From a virus, in IMG/VR virus record IMGVR_UViG_3300025079_000020, positions 1 through 27,872 of that record: a stretch of DNA of 27,872 nucleotides, one strand, 5' to 3'. Below the pieces are notes generated by a model, which ran no database searches, was not told the DNA's origin, and was given only the letters and a program-made list of their open reading frames with translations. Positions 7,150-14,651 of this stretch are shown one piece after another; position 1 is the first letter of the stretch, and the number at the start of each line of letters is the position of its first letter. The position numbers were made by a program, and so were the translations under genes.

Positions 7150-7290
7150 GTGACATGTAGAGTGGCAATAAATAGATCAAAGATAAGCCAACAAATTCTT
7201 AAAGCACCGTCTAAAAAGAAAAAAAGAAATAAGCTTATTAGATCAATTGCTTTAAAAACAAATAGGAATGGTAAGTCTAAAAGGAGATAA
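7150..7290 (+). CDS. Probable 46-aa Lys-rich protein with GTG start
   Basis: From GTG at 7150 the frame reads VTCRVAINRSKISQQILKAP, then SKKKKRNKL and ends GKSKRR. About a third of its residues are Lys or Arg. It fills the space between two good genes exactly, starting 2 nt after one stop. Its last codons include the AAGGAG ribosome site of the next gene. A second GTG lies at 7162. No ATG is available, and the upstream ribosome site is poor, so expression is uncertain. Its composition matches the basic cassette rather than random sequence. Confidence 0.5.
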   Translation: MTCRVAINRSKISQQILKAPSKKKKRNKLIRSIALKTNRNGKSKRR

Positions 7291-7292
7291 AG

Positions 7293-7496
7293 ATGTCAAA
7301 TAATCCAGAGGGAATAAAAGAATATACTTATAATTATATTCGTAATCCTCGTACTGCAGAAGATATAGATAAGATGACAGGTCGTCCTACTGGTCAGGGA
7401 TACGGCGCTGCACGCAAAGGTCCACAGATTAAAGCCAAAGAACAAGATGTTGTGGTGGACTATGATCCAGGTAAAATCATAGAATACAAAGACTAG
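7293..7496 (+). CDS. 67-aa protein of unknown function
   Basis: The protein is hydrophilic. Its N-terminal half is MSNNPEGIKEYTYNYIRNPR, followed by DKMTGRPTGQGYGAARKGPQ, and it has an acidic end, DVVVDYDPGKIIEYKD. It has one of the best ribosome sites in the window (AAAAGGAG, 7 nt before ATG), which supports real translation. It lies between the basic cassette and the second adaptor-like gene. No family is recognised. The Gly/Arg middle may be flexible. A minor virion or assembly role is possible. Confidence 0.65.
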   Translation: MSNNPEGIKEYTYNYIRNPRTAEDIDKMTGRPTGQGYGAARKGPQIKAKEQDVVVDYDPGKIIEYKD

Positions 7497-7506
7497 GAAT
7501 AACTAA

Positions 7507-8181
7507 ATGGCTACTAGCGGAACATACGACTTCTCAATGGACATTGATGAAGTTATTCAAGAAGCAACGGAGATGATTGGTGGTGAGCAGACACTAGGAC
7601 ACGAACCTAAATCTGCTCGTAGGTCGATTAATCTTCTTCTTCAAGATTGGCAGAACCGTGGCATTCTCCTTTGGACTGCTGGTACAACTGCTATTTCAGT
7701 ATCTACTAGTGTAACATCGTATGCTTTAACATCAAGTACCATTGATATTACTGAAGCAGTTGTTAGACGAGACGATGTTGATCTTCAACTTGAACGTATT
7801 ACAATGGAAGAGTATTTAAAAATTCCTCGTAAAAGTCAAACAGGAAGACCTAACCAATATGCTATTCGTAGGGGAAGAGGTAATCCTGTTTTATTCCTTT
7901 GGCCTATCCCAGAGAATACTACAGACATTTTAAAACTAGAACAGGTTAAATATACAGAAGATGTAACAAAATCTGCTGGTCAGAATGCAGACATATCTCG
8001 TAGGTTTTTGCCTTGCCTAACTACAGGGTTAGCTTACTACATGGCTATGAAACGTCCAGGTATAGATGTAGGTCGTATCGGTCTTCTCAAAGCAGAGTAT
8101 GAAGAACGTCTTACGAATGCTATGAATGAAGATAGAGAAAGAGCAAGTGCTTATTTTTTACCTCGAATAAATAGGGTATAA
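7507..8181 (+). CDS. Head-to-tail adaptor-like protein, copy 2
   Basis: This 224-aa protein has helical starts (DFSMDIDEVIQEATEMIGGE; KSARRSINLLLQDWQNRGILLW), a beta segment (ISVSTSVTSYALTSSTIDIT), then LQLERITMEEYLKIPRKSQT, GRPNQYAIRRG and VLFLWPIPENT, and a C-terminal helical part (CLTTGLAYYMAMKRPG, LKAEYEERLTNAMNEDRERA). This is the classic order of phage connector adaptors: the RPxxYAxRRG...LFLWPxP segment is typical. It should form the ring joining portal to nozzle. It is separated from the similar 3498-4154 protein by the basic cassette. Ribosome site AGGA lies 9 nt before the ATG. Confidence 0.74.
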   Translation: MATSGTYDFSMDIDEVIQEATEMIGGEQTLGHEPKSARRSINLLLQDWQNRGILLWTAGTTAISVSTSVTSYALTSSTIDITEAVVRRDDVDLQLERITMEEYLKIPRKSQTGRPNQYAIRRGRGNPVLFLWPIPENTTDILKLEQVKYTEDVTKSAGQNADISRRFLPCLTTGLAYYMAMKRPGIDVGRIGLLKAEYEERLTNAMNEDRERASAYFLPRINRV

Positions 8182-8183
8182 TA

Positions 8184-8462
8184 ATGGCGAGTAATAAGAA
8201 TGCCAAAGCTGTATGTGATATGTGTGGTTTTGTCTACCCACATAGAGTAATGAAACTTAACAGTTATGGTTTACTTGTTTGTCCTACTGACTTTGATGGA
8301 GCATATGATTTAAAAAACCATCCACAGAATAAAGCACCTGATGTAAGAGATGATACAAATATTCGTAATCCCCGTCCACCGTCTAACTCAGATAGAAATC
8401 TTGAATGGCAAAACGCCAATACTAAATGGGAAGACACAGATAAATTTTGGAATCTAATATAA
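8184..8462 (+). CDS. Small zinc-ribbon-like phage protein
   Basis: This 92-aa protein has C11-x2-C14 in VCDMCGFVYPHRVMKLNSYG, followed by VCP at residue 33 and then TDFDGAYDLKNHPQNKAPDV. Phage proteins of this type usually have a second CxxC followed by KHPQ. Here the fourth cysteine position holds Asp36. The tail is Asp/Asn/Pro-rich and ends in a Trp-rich segment (LEWQNANTKWEDTDKFWNLI). Such proteins are commonly found between adaptor and fiber genes; their role is unknown. The start follows the adaptor stop by 2 nt, and its stop codon overlaps the fiber start (TAATG). Confidence 0.65.
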   Translation: MASNKNAKAVCDMCGFVYPHRVMKLNSYGLLVCPTDFDGAYDLKNHPQNKAPDVRDDTNIRNPRPPSNSDRNLEWQNANTKWEDTDKFWNLI

Positions 8463-9949
8463 TGGCAACACTCACTGGCAAACTTATATCAAACACTTAT
8501 AAAGATTTACTTCAAGTAAGTAATAGTAATGACGGAGTTGATTCAACTGTACGGTTTGTTTCAGATGGTGAAGGGACAAACTCTGCTTTAAAAATAAGTA
8601 ACTCTGAAGTTGAGACAACAGGTAAACTAACCGTTGGTGCTGCTCTTAGTGCATCAGGAAAGATAACAGGCGACTCTGCTACTATAATAGCTGCTGTATG
8701 CGCAGCAACTTATTTTGGTGATGGTTCTAATCTAACAGGCGTTGAAGCATCTGCTGCTACATCAGTTGCAGCATTTACTGTTAATCAACTTACTGTTGTG
8801 AATGGTGCAGCATTTACAGGTAAAGTTAGTGGAACAACTGCAGAGTTTAGCGGTATAGTATCGGCAGCAACATTCGCTGGTGCAACAGGTATATTTACAG
8901 GTAAAGTAAGTGGTACAACTCTTGCTATGACAGGAGCAGTATCTGCTTCTACATTCTTTGGTACTGCTGCTAAATTCACTGGTAATGTAACTGCAGCATC
9001 TTATTTTGGTGACGGATCAAACTTAACAGGCGTTGAAGCATCTGCCGCTACATCAGTCGCAGCCTTTACAACTAACCAACTTACTGTTGTAAATGGCGCA
9101 GCTTTTACAGGCAAAGTTAGTGGTACTGCGGCAGAGTTTAGTGGTAATGTTTCTGCGGCAAATTTATTTGCAGCTACTAATGTATTTATAGGTGGTGCTG
9201 CAGTTCCTAGTGCTTCTGCTCTAGCTGCTGTTAGCGCGTTAACGAGTGTTAATTTAGCAGCTATAACATCTGTAAATACAAGAGTAGCTAATACTTCTTC
9301 AGCTTTAGCTACAAGCATAGGTAATAGTAACACTAATATTGCTGCAGTTAGTGCATTAACAAGTGTCAACTTAGTAAGAATAGCTAATACTTCTTCAGCT
9401 TTAGCAACAAGCATAGGTAATAGTAATACTAATATTGCTGCTGTAAGTGTATTAACTAGTGTTAACAAAGCAGCCATAACATCTATTAATTCTGCTGCTC
9501 TATTAAAAGCAAATAATCTTTCAGGTTTAGCTAGTGATAGTACTGCTAGAACAAATCTTGGGGTAGCAATCGGAAGTGACGTTGAGGCTTTTGATGCAGA
9601 TATTTTAAAAGCTGATACACCAGATGAACTAACTGCAGGATTTAGTGCTGCTGCTTATAACTGTGGTACAAAATCATCAGGTACATTTACTCCTGATATT
9701 GATGACGGAAATTTTCAGTATGCAACTAATGGAGGCGCACATACATTAGCTGTTCCTGCTAAAAATTGTACTCTGGTTATATTATATAAAAATAATGCCA
9801 GTGCAGGAACTATAACTACTTCTGGTTATACTGTTACAGATGGAGATACTATAACAACTACAAATGGACATGAATTTTTCTTTTATATTACAAGAATAAA
9901 TGATGGTTCTACTACATTCTCCTTACTGACTGTGAAAGCACTACAATAA
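8462..9949 (+). CDS. Modular tail fiber with internal duplications
   Basis: The start is taken at 8462 (TAATG overlap with the preceding stop) rather than the in-frame ATG at 8447 inside the upstream gene; this gives 495 aa. The N-terminus has SNTYKDLLQVSNSNDGVDST and DGEGTNSALKIS, a known virion-anchoring fiber start in marine phages. The middle is Ala/Thr/Ser/Val-rich and built of two kinds of repeat (YFGDGSNLTGVEASAATSVA; SALTSVN...NTSSALATSIGNSNTNI). It is followed by the usual STARTNLGVAIGSDVEAFDAD junction. The last about 110 residues form a beta domain (GTFTPDIDDGNFQYATNGGA to the end) shared by many fibers. It probably binds the host surface as a trimer. Confidence 0.82.
   Translation: MATLTGKLISNTYKDLLQVSNSNDGVDSTVRFVSDGEGTNSALKISNSEVETTGKLTVGAALSASGKITGDSATIIAAVCAATYFGDGSNLTGVEASAATSVAAFTVNQLTVVNGAAFTGKVSGTTAEFSGIVSAATFAGATGIFTGKVSGTTLAMTGAVSASTFFGTAAKFTGNVTAASYFGDGSNLTGVEASAATSVAAFTTNQLTVVNGAAFTGKVSGTAAEFSGNVSAANLFAATNVFIGGAAVPSASALAAVSALTSVNLAAITSVNTRVANTSSALATSIGNSNTNIAAVSALTSVNLVRIANTSSALATSIGNSNTNIAAVSVLTSVNKAAITSINSAALLKANNLSGLASDSTARTNLGVAIGSDVEAFDADILKADTPDELTAGFSAAAYNCGTKSSGTFTPDIDDGNFQYATNGGAHTLAVPAKNCTLVILYKNNASAGTITTSGYTVTDGDTITTTNGHEFFFYITRINDGSTTFSLLTVKALQ
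8711..9169 (+). repeat. Duplicated fiber module A
   Basis: Units at 8711-8875 and 9002-9169 start 291 nt apart. Both encode YFGDGSNLTGVEASAATSVA followed by AFT-NQLTVVNGAAFTGKVS with very few changes. Between them lies a related degenerate GKVSGT/SAxTFF segment. Confidence 0.85.
9224..9493 (+). repeat. Repeated fiber module B
   Basis: Units begin at 9224, 9341 and 9437. The first two encode SALTSVN...VANTSSALATSIGNSNTNI or a version shortened by seven residues, and the third is partial. The heptad-like Leu/Val/Ile spacing suggests a coiled-coil or triple-beta shaft. Confidence 0.8.
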
Positions 9950-10822
9950 ATGTCACTATTTCCTATAGTACAAGGTGGTATTTCTTCTTCAGCTGCTGCA
10001 TTTACTGTAGCTACTGGTGGAACAATAACAACGGATGGAAATTTTAAAGTACATACTTTTAACTCTAGTGGAACATTTACTATTACACAATTAGGGGCTG
10101 ATGGTGTAGTACAATACTTAGTTGTTGCTGGAGGCGCTTCAGGTGGTGCAGGATATTATGGAGGTGGCGGCGGTGCTGGCGGTTTCCGAACAGCCACTGG
10201 TTTTAGTGTAGCTCAACAAGCATACAGCATTACTGTTGGTGCTGGTGGTGCATCACAAACTAGTAATAATACAAAAGGGAATAACGGATCAGACAGCGTC
10301 TTCTCTTCAATTACATCGGACGGTGGCGGTGGAGGCGGTGCTGAAGCTGGATCTGGTAATTCTAGCAACTCTAATGGTAAAGATGGTGGCTCTGGTGGTG
10401 GAGGAGGAGGCTGCTGTCCAGGGACTGGTTTAACAGGAGGTTCAGCTACATCAGGACAAGGTAATGATGGTGGAGATAGTTTAGACGGTAATGGTAATTC
10501 ACCTGGGGGAGGTGGTGCTGGTGCTGCGGGACAAGATGCGTCAAGTTCTCCAACAGCCGGTGCGGGTGGCGCTGGTTTAGCATCTTCAATTACTGGGTCA
10601 AGTGTTACCCGTGCAGGAGGCGGTGGTGGAGCCAGTGCTGGCTTGTCAGGCGCAGGTGGTGCTGGTGGTGGTGGTGCAGGTGGTAGAAATGCTTCTCGAC
10701 CTGGAACAGCAGGGACTGTAAATACCGGCGGCGGTGGTGGTGGTGCTTTTTTTACTAGTAGTGCTAGTGGTGCTGGCGGTTCAGGCGTAGTTATAATTAG
10801 ATATCAATTCCAGGCAGCATAA
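9950..10822 (+). CDS. Glycine-rich fiber tip / adhesin-like protein
   Basis: This 290-aa protein starts directly after the fiber stop. The N-terminal third is a beta domain (GNFKVHTFNSSGTFTITQLG, VQYLVVAGGASGG). From about residue 65 it is dominated by Gly runs (GGGGGAGGFR, GGGGGGAEAGSG, GGGGGGCCPG, AGGAGGGGAGG), closing with SGVVIIRYQFQ. This layout is typical of marine-phage tip proteins, whose Gly runs are expected to form polyglycine-II bundles as in phage S16 adhesin gp38. The loops between glycine runs would contact the receptor. An adjacent cysteine pair, CC, sits within one glycine run. It belongs with the fiber upstream. The start lacks a clear ribosome site, so coupling is likely. 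Confidence 0.75.
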   Translation: MSLFPIVQGGISSSAAAFTVATGGTITTDGNFKVHTFNSSGTFTITQLGADGVVQYLVVAGGASGGAGYYGGGGGAGGFRTATGFSVAQQAYSITVGAGGASQTSNNTKGNNGSDSVFSSITSDGGGGGGAEAGSGNSSNSNGKDGGSGGGGGGCCPGTGLTGGSATSGQGNDGGDSLDGNGNSPGGGGAGAAGQDASSSPTAGAGGAGLASSITGSSVTRAGGGGGASAGLSGAGGAGGGGAGGRNASRPGTAGTVNTGGGGGGAFFTSSASGAGGSGVVIIRYQFQAA

Positions 10823-10826
10823 TAAA

Positions 10827-11147
10827 ATGGCACATTTTGCAGAAATAGATGAAAATAATATTGTCCTACGGGTTTGCGTAGTTGATAATGCGCAGGAGGC
10901 TGATGGTGAAAATTGGTGTGCTAATTTTTGGGGTGGTACATGGAAACAAACAAGTTATAATAATAACATAAGATATAATTTTGCTGGTATTGGTGATACT
11001 TATGATCCTGAAAAAGATGCTTTTTATGCTCCACAACCTTATCCAAGCTGGGTCTTAGATGATAAATATATGTGGCAAGCACCTTTTCCATATCCCGATG
11101 ACGGTGAACGATATGTATGGTTTGAACCAATGAAAAAATGGGTTTGA
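10827..11147 (+). CDS. Small conserved marine-phage protein, fiber region
   Basis: This 106-aa protein begins MAHFAEIDENNIVLRVCVVD, then GTWKQTSYNNNIRYNFAGIG, TYDPEKDAFYAPQPYPSWVL and a Trp/Pro-rich end (WQAPFPYPDDGERYVWFEP MKKWV). I remember this family from cyanophages, usually beside tail-fiber genes. Its function is unknown to me, although attachment to or assembly of fibers is plausible from its constant location. It is rich in Trp, Tyr and Pro and has no membrane segment. The gap to the previous stop is 4 nt. Confidence 0.75.
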   Translation: MAHFAEIDENNIVLRVCVVDNAQEADGENWCANFWGGTWKQTSYNNNIRYNFAGIGDTYDPEKDAFYAPQPYPSWVLDDKYMWQAPFPYPDDGERYVWFEPMKKWV

Positions 11148-11158
11148 TGCTAAACAAT

Positions 11159-11186
11159 TTGAAATTTGATAGTTACCTTTTAAAGT
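11159..11186 (+). promoter_or_regulatory. Possible promoter for the secreted-protein gene
   Basis: TTGAAA (11159-11164) and TAAAGT (11181-11186) are 16 nt apart, just ahead of the gene at 11197. The matches are 5/6 and 4/6 to consensus. The context, a lone gene between fiber genes, makes an own promoter plausible, but the site is weak. Confidence 0.22.
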
Positions 11187-11196
11187 TTGAAAATTA

Positions 11197-11577
11197 ATGT
11201 TAAAATATATTATAGTTTTTACAATATTTTATTTACAGGTTTTTCTTTTGTCTCTTCCTGTAAAAGCAGAACATTTACAAAGTCCTGTGTCTGAAGATTT
11301 TATAATATATAAAAGTTTTTGTGAAGATGAAGATGCAATATTAAGAATTGGTCAGGCATTAGAAGTATCTAAAAAAGAAGCAGACCTTATGTTTTTTAGT
11401 CTGGCTAAATCAGAAAGATGTTTCGTAAATTCTGAAGAATTAATAGGGCTAGTTATTGAAGATATATATATATTTAAAGTTATTTATGGGATAGAAGCAA
11501 TAGCTTATAAAATTAAAACAAGTTTAGAAGAAACAGGATATATCTTGTTTATGACTACAGCACACTTAGGAGTTTAA
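11197..11577 (+). CDS. Small exported protein with two cysteines, likely cargo gene
   Basis: This 126-aa protein has a clear signal peptide: a Lys at 3, a hydrophobic core at 4-20 and a probable signal peptidase I site after VKA (residue 24). The mature part is about 100 aa, helical and acidic, with Cys42 and Cys75 about 33 residues apart that could form a disulfide in the periplasm. Small exported proteins with this Cys spacing are familiar as unknowns in phages and proteobacteria. It sits between the fiber-region genes, starts 49 nt after the previous stop without a ribosome site, and looks locally more AT-rich. The role may be envelope modification or superinfection exclusion, but I see no direct evidence. 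Confidence 0.7.
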   Translation: MLKYIIVFTIFYLQVFLLSLPVKAEHLQSPVSEDFIIYKSFCEDEDAILRIGQALEVSKKEADLMFFSLAKSERCFVNSEELIGLVIEDIYIFKVIYGIEAIAYKIKTSLEETGYILFMTTAHLGV

Positions 11578-11578
11578 A

Positions 11579-12778
11579 ATGGCGAGTACATTTACAACAA
11601 ACATTAGACTAGAGAAACAAGGAGATGGAGAAAATCCTAACTCTTGGGGAACGATACTCAATGCAAATGTTATTGATCTAGTTGATCAAGCGGTTGCAGC
11701 ATATCAAATAGTCTCTGTTAGTGGAACAACGCCCTTAACACTTTCTCAGGTTAATGGTGCTACAGACCAATCACGTAAAGCTATCTTATCTTTTGACGGT
11801 ACACTTACCGCAGAAACTTCTATTATTATTCCTTCTGTTAATAAGATGTATTATGTAAGAAACAATACATCTGGATCATTTGCTCTTAAAGTTAAAACTG
11901 CAGGTAATACAGCCATTACAATAGAACAAGGTTCTAATGTTATGATAGCAACTGATGGAACTAATGTACATAAAACTGCATTTCCAACATCAGTAAGTTC
12001 TTTTACCGCTAATAGTCTTACTGCTACATCAGTATCTACTAGTGTTCTTAATGCTACTAAAATTACAACATCAACTGTATCTGCAACTACTATACATACC
12101 ACTTCTATATCTGCTGTATCAGGTAGATTTTCAGGTACAGTATCTGCTTCTGCATTTGATGGTTTAGGTAATAAACTTAGTTTTGGAAGTGATGCTCAAG
12201 GAGATGTTTATTATTATGCTGGAAGCAATATTGCAAGACTTCCTGCAGGTACAAGCGGTCAGTTCTTGCAGACTAAAGGTTCAAGTGCTAATCCTGAATG
12301 GTCAAACTCAACTAATTTAGTAGCTCAAGTTACAGCAGTTGATATGGTTTCTGTTGTTGGTGTAGGGAATACTGCTCTTCCTGAAGAGGGTACACCTGCT
12401 CAACTATCTGAAGGTAATAGAGTTAGTGCTTTAGATATTACTATAACACCTCAATCTGCAAGCAATATTTTACTTATTGAAGTAGAAATGTTGGTAAGAA
12501 TAGCTAGTGATAATACTAATAGAGGAATAGCTATATTTGATGCATCTGTATCTAATGCAATAGGTGGTAGTCTTAGTTTTGAAGCTGGAGCAGCATCTCA
12601 ATCTACATTAGTAGCAAGAGTTAGAGTTACAGCAGGAGCCACATCTCAAAAAACTTTTCAAGTACATATAGGTAATGCTCAAGGTGGTACTTGTATAGTT
12701 AATGGATTAGTGTCTGGCGCTGATCCTTATTATGGTGTTGCAATGTCGCATATTAAAATAACAGAGTATACCCCATAA
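11579..12778 (+). CDS. Second tail fiber protein
   Basis: This 399-aa protein is preceded by AGGAGT at 7 nt. The N-terminus TNIRLEKQGDGENPNSWGTI, then NANVIDLVDQAVAAYQ and a beta domain (ILSFDGTLTAETSIIIPS, KMYYVRNNTSGSFALKVKT), is the familiar attachment domain of short-tailed phage fibers. The middle has short Ser/Thr/Val repeats (TATSVSTSVLNATKITTSTV). A junction follows (GDVYYYAGSNIARLPAGTSG, QFLQTKGSSANPEWSN). The C-terminal 150 residues form a separate beta domain that probably binds the host. It sits between the cargo-like gene and the nozzle gene, so it may attach near the nozzle. Confidence 0.78.
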   Translation: MASTFTTNIRLEKQGDGENPNSWGTILNANVIDLVDQAVAAYQIVSVSGTTPLTLSQVNGATDQSRKAILSFDGTLTAETSIIIPSVNKMYYVRNNTSGSFALKVKTAGNTAITIEQGSNVMIATDGTNVHKTAFPTSVSSFTANSLTATSVSTSVLNATKITTSTVSATTIHTTSISAVSGRFSGTVSASAFDGLGNKLSFGSDAQGDVYYYAGSNIARLPAGTSGQFLQTKGSSANPEWSNSTNLVAQVTAVDMVSVVGVGNTALPEEGTPAQLSEGNRVSALDITITPQSASNILLIEVEMLVRIASDNTNRGIAIFDASVSNAIGGSLSFEAGAASQSTLVARVRVTAGATSQKTFQVHIGNAQGGTCIVNGLVSGADPYYGVAMSHIKITEYTP

Positions 12779-12782
12779 TAAA

Positions 12783-14651
12783 ATGGCAAGTACATCAGCA
12801 AACTTATTTAAATTTAGTCTTAGACCTGGAATACACAGAGAGTCTACAGAATACTCTGAGGGTGGTTCTTGGTATGATTGTGATCGTGTACGTTTTAGAG
12901 CAGGTAAACCAGAAAATTTACGTGGTTATCAAAAACATTTGTCTACTACCTTTGATGGTACAGGAAGAGATTTACTTACTTGGCAGAATAATAATACAGA
13001 AAAACTTTTGTCTTTTGGTACAGAACAAAAACTATATCTTCTTGCCAGTGATGTTTTACATGACATAACTCCTATTGTAAGTACAGTAACTGTAGGGACA
13101 GATGGAACAATAGGTAAGTTAGGAACTATTTCAGGTTCTAATAAAATTGCAGTTAGTCTTAATGCTAACGGTGTTTCAGTAAATGATTTTATTTTCTTTA
13201 CTAGTGCATCTATAAGAAACTTCGCTAGTACTAATTTTGCTGCAAGTAGTTTTGGTGGACCTGTATTTAGAGCAGTTAGTACAAGTGGAACTAATCGTTT
13301 TCTTATTAGTACTACAAGTGTAGCAACAGCTACAAGTACAAGTGCTGGTACAGGAACAGTTAACTTTCTTTTAAGAACAGGACAGAGTGATAACATTCAA
13401 GGTTTAGGTTATAGTGCAGGAGTATACAATGCTGGTGTATCTACATCAGGAGAAAGAGCATGGAATAAACCTTCTACAGCTTCGGATATAGTCTTTGCTG
13501 CTAGTCAGTGGTCATTAGATAACTTTGGAGAAGATTTATTAGCTGTTCGTAGAGGCGGTAATTTACTACACTGGGATGCTAATGCAAGTACTTCACCAGT
13601 AAGAGCAGCTATTGTAACTACTGCTCCTGTTAGTATTAACAGTATTGTTGTGTCTCCTAATGATAGACATGTCATTGCTTTTGGAACAAATGAGTTTTCT
13701 GGTAGTGCTTTTAATCCTTTGTTAATTAGATGGTCAGACCAAGAAGACTTTACTAACTGGACGCCATCAGTTTCTTCTACATCAGGTGAGTTACAAGTAG
13801 TAGACGGAACAACTCTTAAAGGCGGTATTAGATCGCGTAATACAATTCATGTTTGGTCTGATCAAGCCTTATACTCTTTACAGTATGTTGGTCCACCATT
13901 CATATTTTCCTTATCACAACTAGGAACTAACTGTGGGTTAGTAGGTCAACATGGAGCTATTAACGTAGATGGTATTTCTTATTGGATGGGGGATAATAAC
14001 TTCTATAGATTTGATGGTAGAATAGATAAACTAGATTGTACGGTTCGTAGATATGTATATGATGACTTTAACTCGACACAGGGAGATAAAGTATACGCTG
14101 CAGTAAACTCAGAGTTTCATGAAATTATTTGGTTCTATCCCACAGAAAATTCATTAGAACCTGACGCTTATGTTTTATATAACTATGAAGAAAATACCTG
14201 GGCATTTGGAACTAGTTTCTATACAACCTTTAAAGATGCTACGGTATTTACTAACACCATAGCAACAGGAAAGGTATCTGCAGGAGCAACACCTCATATC
14301 TGGGATAATGAACCTGTATCAGTGTTTACAGGAGATGGAGTAGCTTTGTCTTCCTTCTTACAGTCAGCAGACTTTGATATAGAAGATGGTAATGATTTAC
14401 TTTTTGCAGATAGGATTATTCCTGACTATACTATAAATCAAGGTGATCTAAATATGTCTGTTAACTTTAAAGAGTTTCCTGCTGCTAGTGAGGTTGAGAA
14501 AGGACCGTTTGAAATTAATTCAGGGACAAAGAAGATAGACTTCAGAGGTAGAGGTAGACAAGCAAACGTAAGAGTTTCTTGTAATAGTTTCAATACTTCA
14601 TGGAGATGGGGTAGTGTTCGTATGGCTGTCCAACGAGATGGTAAACGGTAA
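12783..14651 (+). CDS. Tail nozzle / DNA-stabilisation protein
   Basis: This 622-aa protein opens with FSLRPGIHRESTEYSEGGSW YDCDRVRFRAGKPENLRGYQ. The GGWxDCDxVRFRxGxPExxGG motif is the signature I know from podovirus nozzle or packaged-DNA-stabilisation proteins. The rest is beta-propeller-like, with repeated LLTWQNNNTEKLLSFGTEQK and LWWDANA-type strands (HWDANASTSP), IRWSDQEDFTNW, TIHVWSDQALYSLQYVG and GISYWMGDNNFYRFDG. It should extend from the adaptor ring as the distal tail tube, with fibers attached at its side. No ribosome site is evident. Its stop overlaps the next start by one base. Confidence 0.84.
   Translation: MASTSANLFKFSLRPGIHRESTEYSEGGSWYDCDRVRFRAGKPENLRGYQKHLSTTFDGTGRDLLTWQNNNTEKLLSFGTEQKLYLLASDVLHDITPIVSTVTVGTDGTIGKLGTISGSNKIAVSLNANGVSVNDFIFFTSASIRNFASTNFAASSFGGPVFRAVSTSGTNRFLISTTSVATATSTSAGTGTVNFLLRTGQSDNIQGLGYSAGVYNAGVSTSGERAWNKPSTASDIVFAASQWSLDNFGEDLLAVRRGGNLLHWDANASTSPVRAAIVTTAPVSINSIVVSPNDRHVIAFGTNEFSGSAFNPLLIRWSDQEDFTNWTPSVSSTSGELQVVDGTTLKGGIRSRNTIHVWSDQALYSLQYVGPPFIFSLSQLGTNCGLVGQHGAINVDGISYWMGDNNFYRFDGRIDKLDCTVRRYVYDDFNSTQGDKVYAAVNSEFHEIIWFYPTENSLEPDAYVLYNYEENTWAFGTSFYTTFKDATVFTNTIATGKVSAGATPHIWDNEPVSVFTGDGVALSSFLQSADFDIEDGNDLLFADRIIPDYTINQGDLNMSVNFKEFPAASEVEKGPFEINSGTKKIDFRGRGRQANVRVSCNSFNTSWRWGSVRMAVQRDGKR

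Noticed and set aside
9001-9477. 158-codon minus-strand frame opposite the fiber
   Set aside because: It mirrors the Ala/Thr/Ser repeats of the real fiber gene; its low-complexity Leu/Ala/Val product is an antisense shadow.
8711-9493. CRISPR-like repeat array
   Set aside because: Repeats are coding, unevenly spaced and similar along whole units rather than short repeats with unique spacers.
8462-12778. Diversity-generating retroelement acting on the fibers
   Set aside because: No reverse transcriptase gene and no template/variable repeat pair with adenine-specific differences are visible.
12929-13396. 155-codon minus-strand frame inside the nozzle gene
   Set aside because: It lies wholly inside a well-recognised gene and has no ribosome site or recognisable motif.
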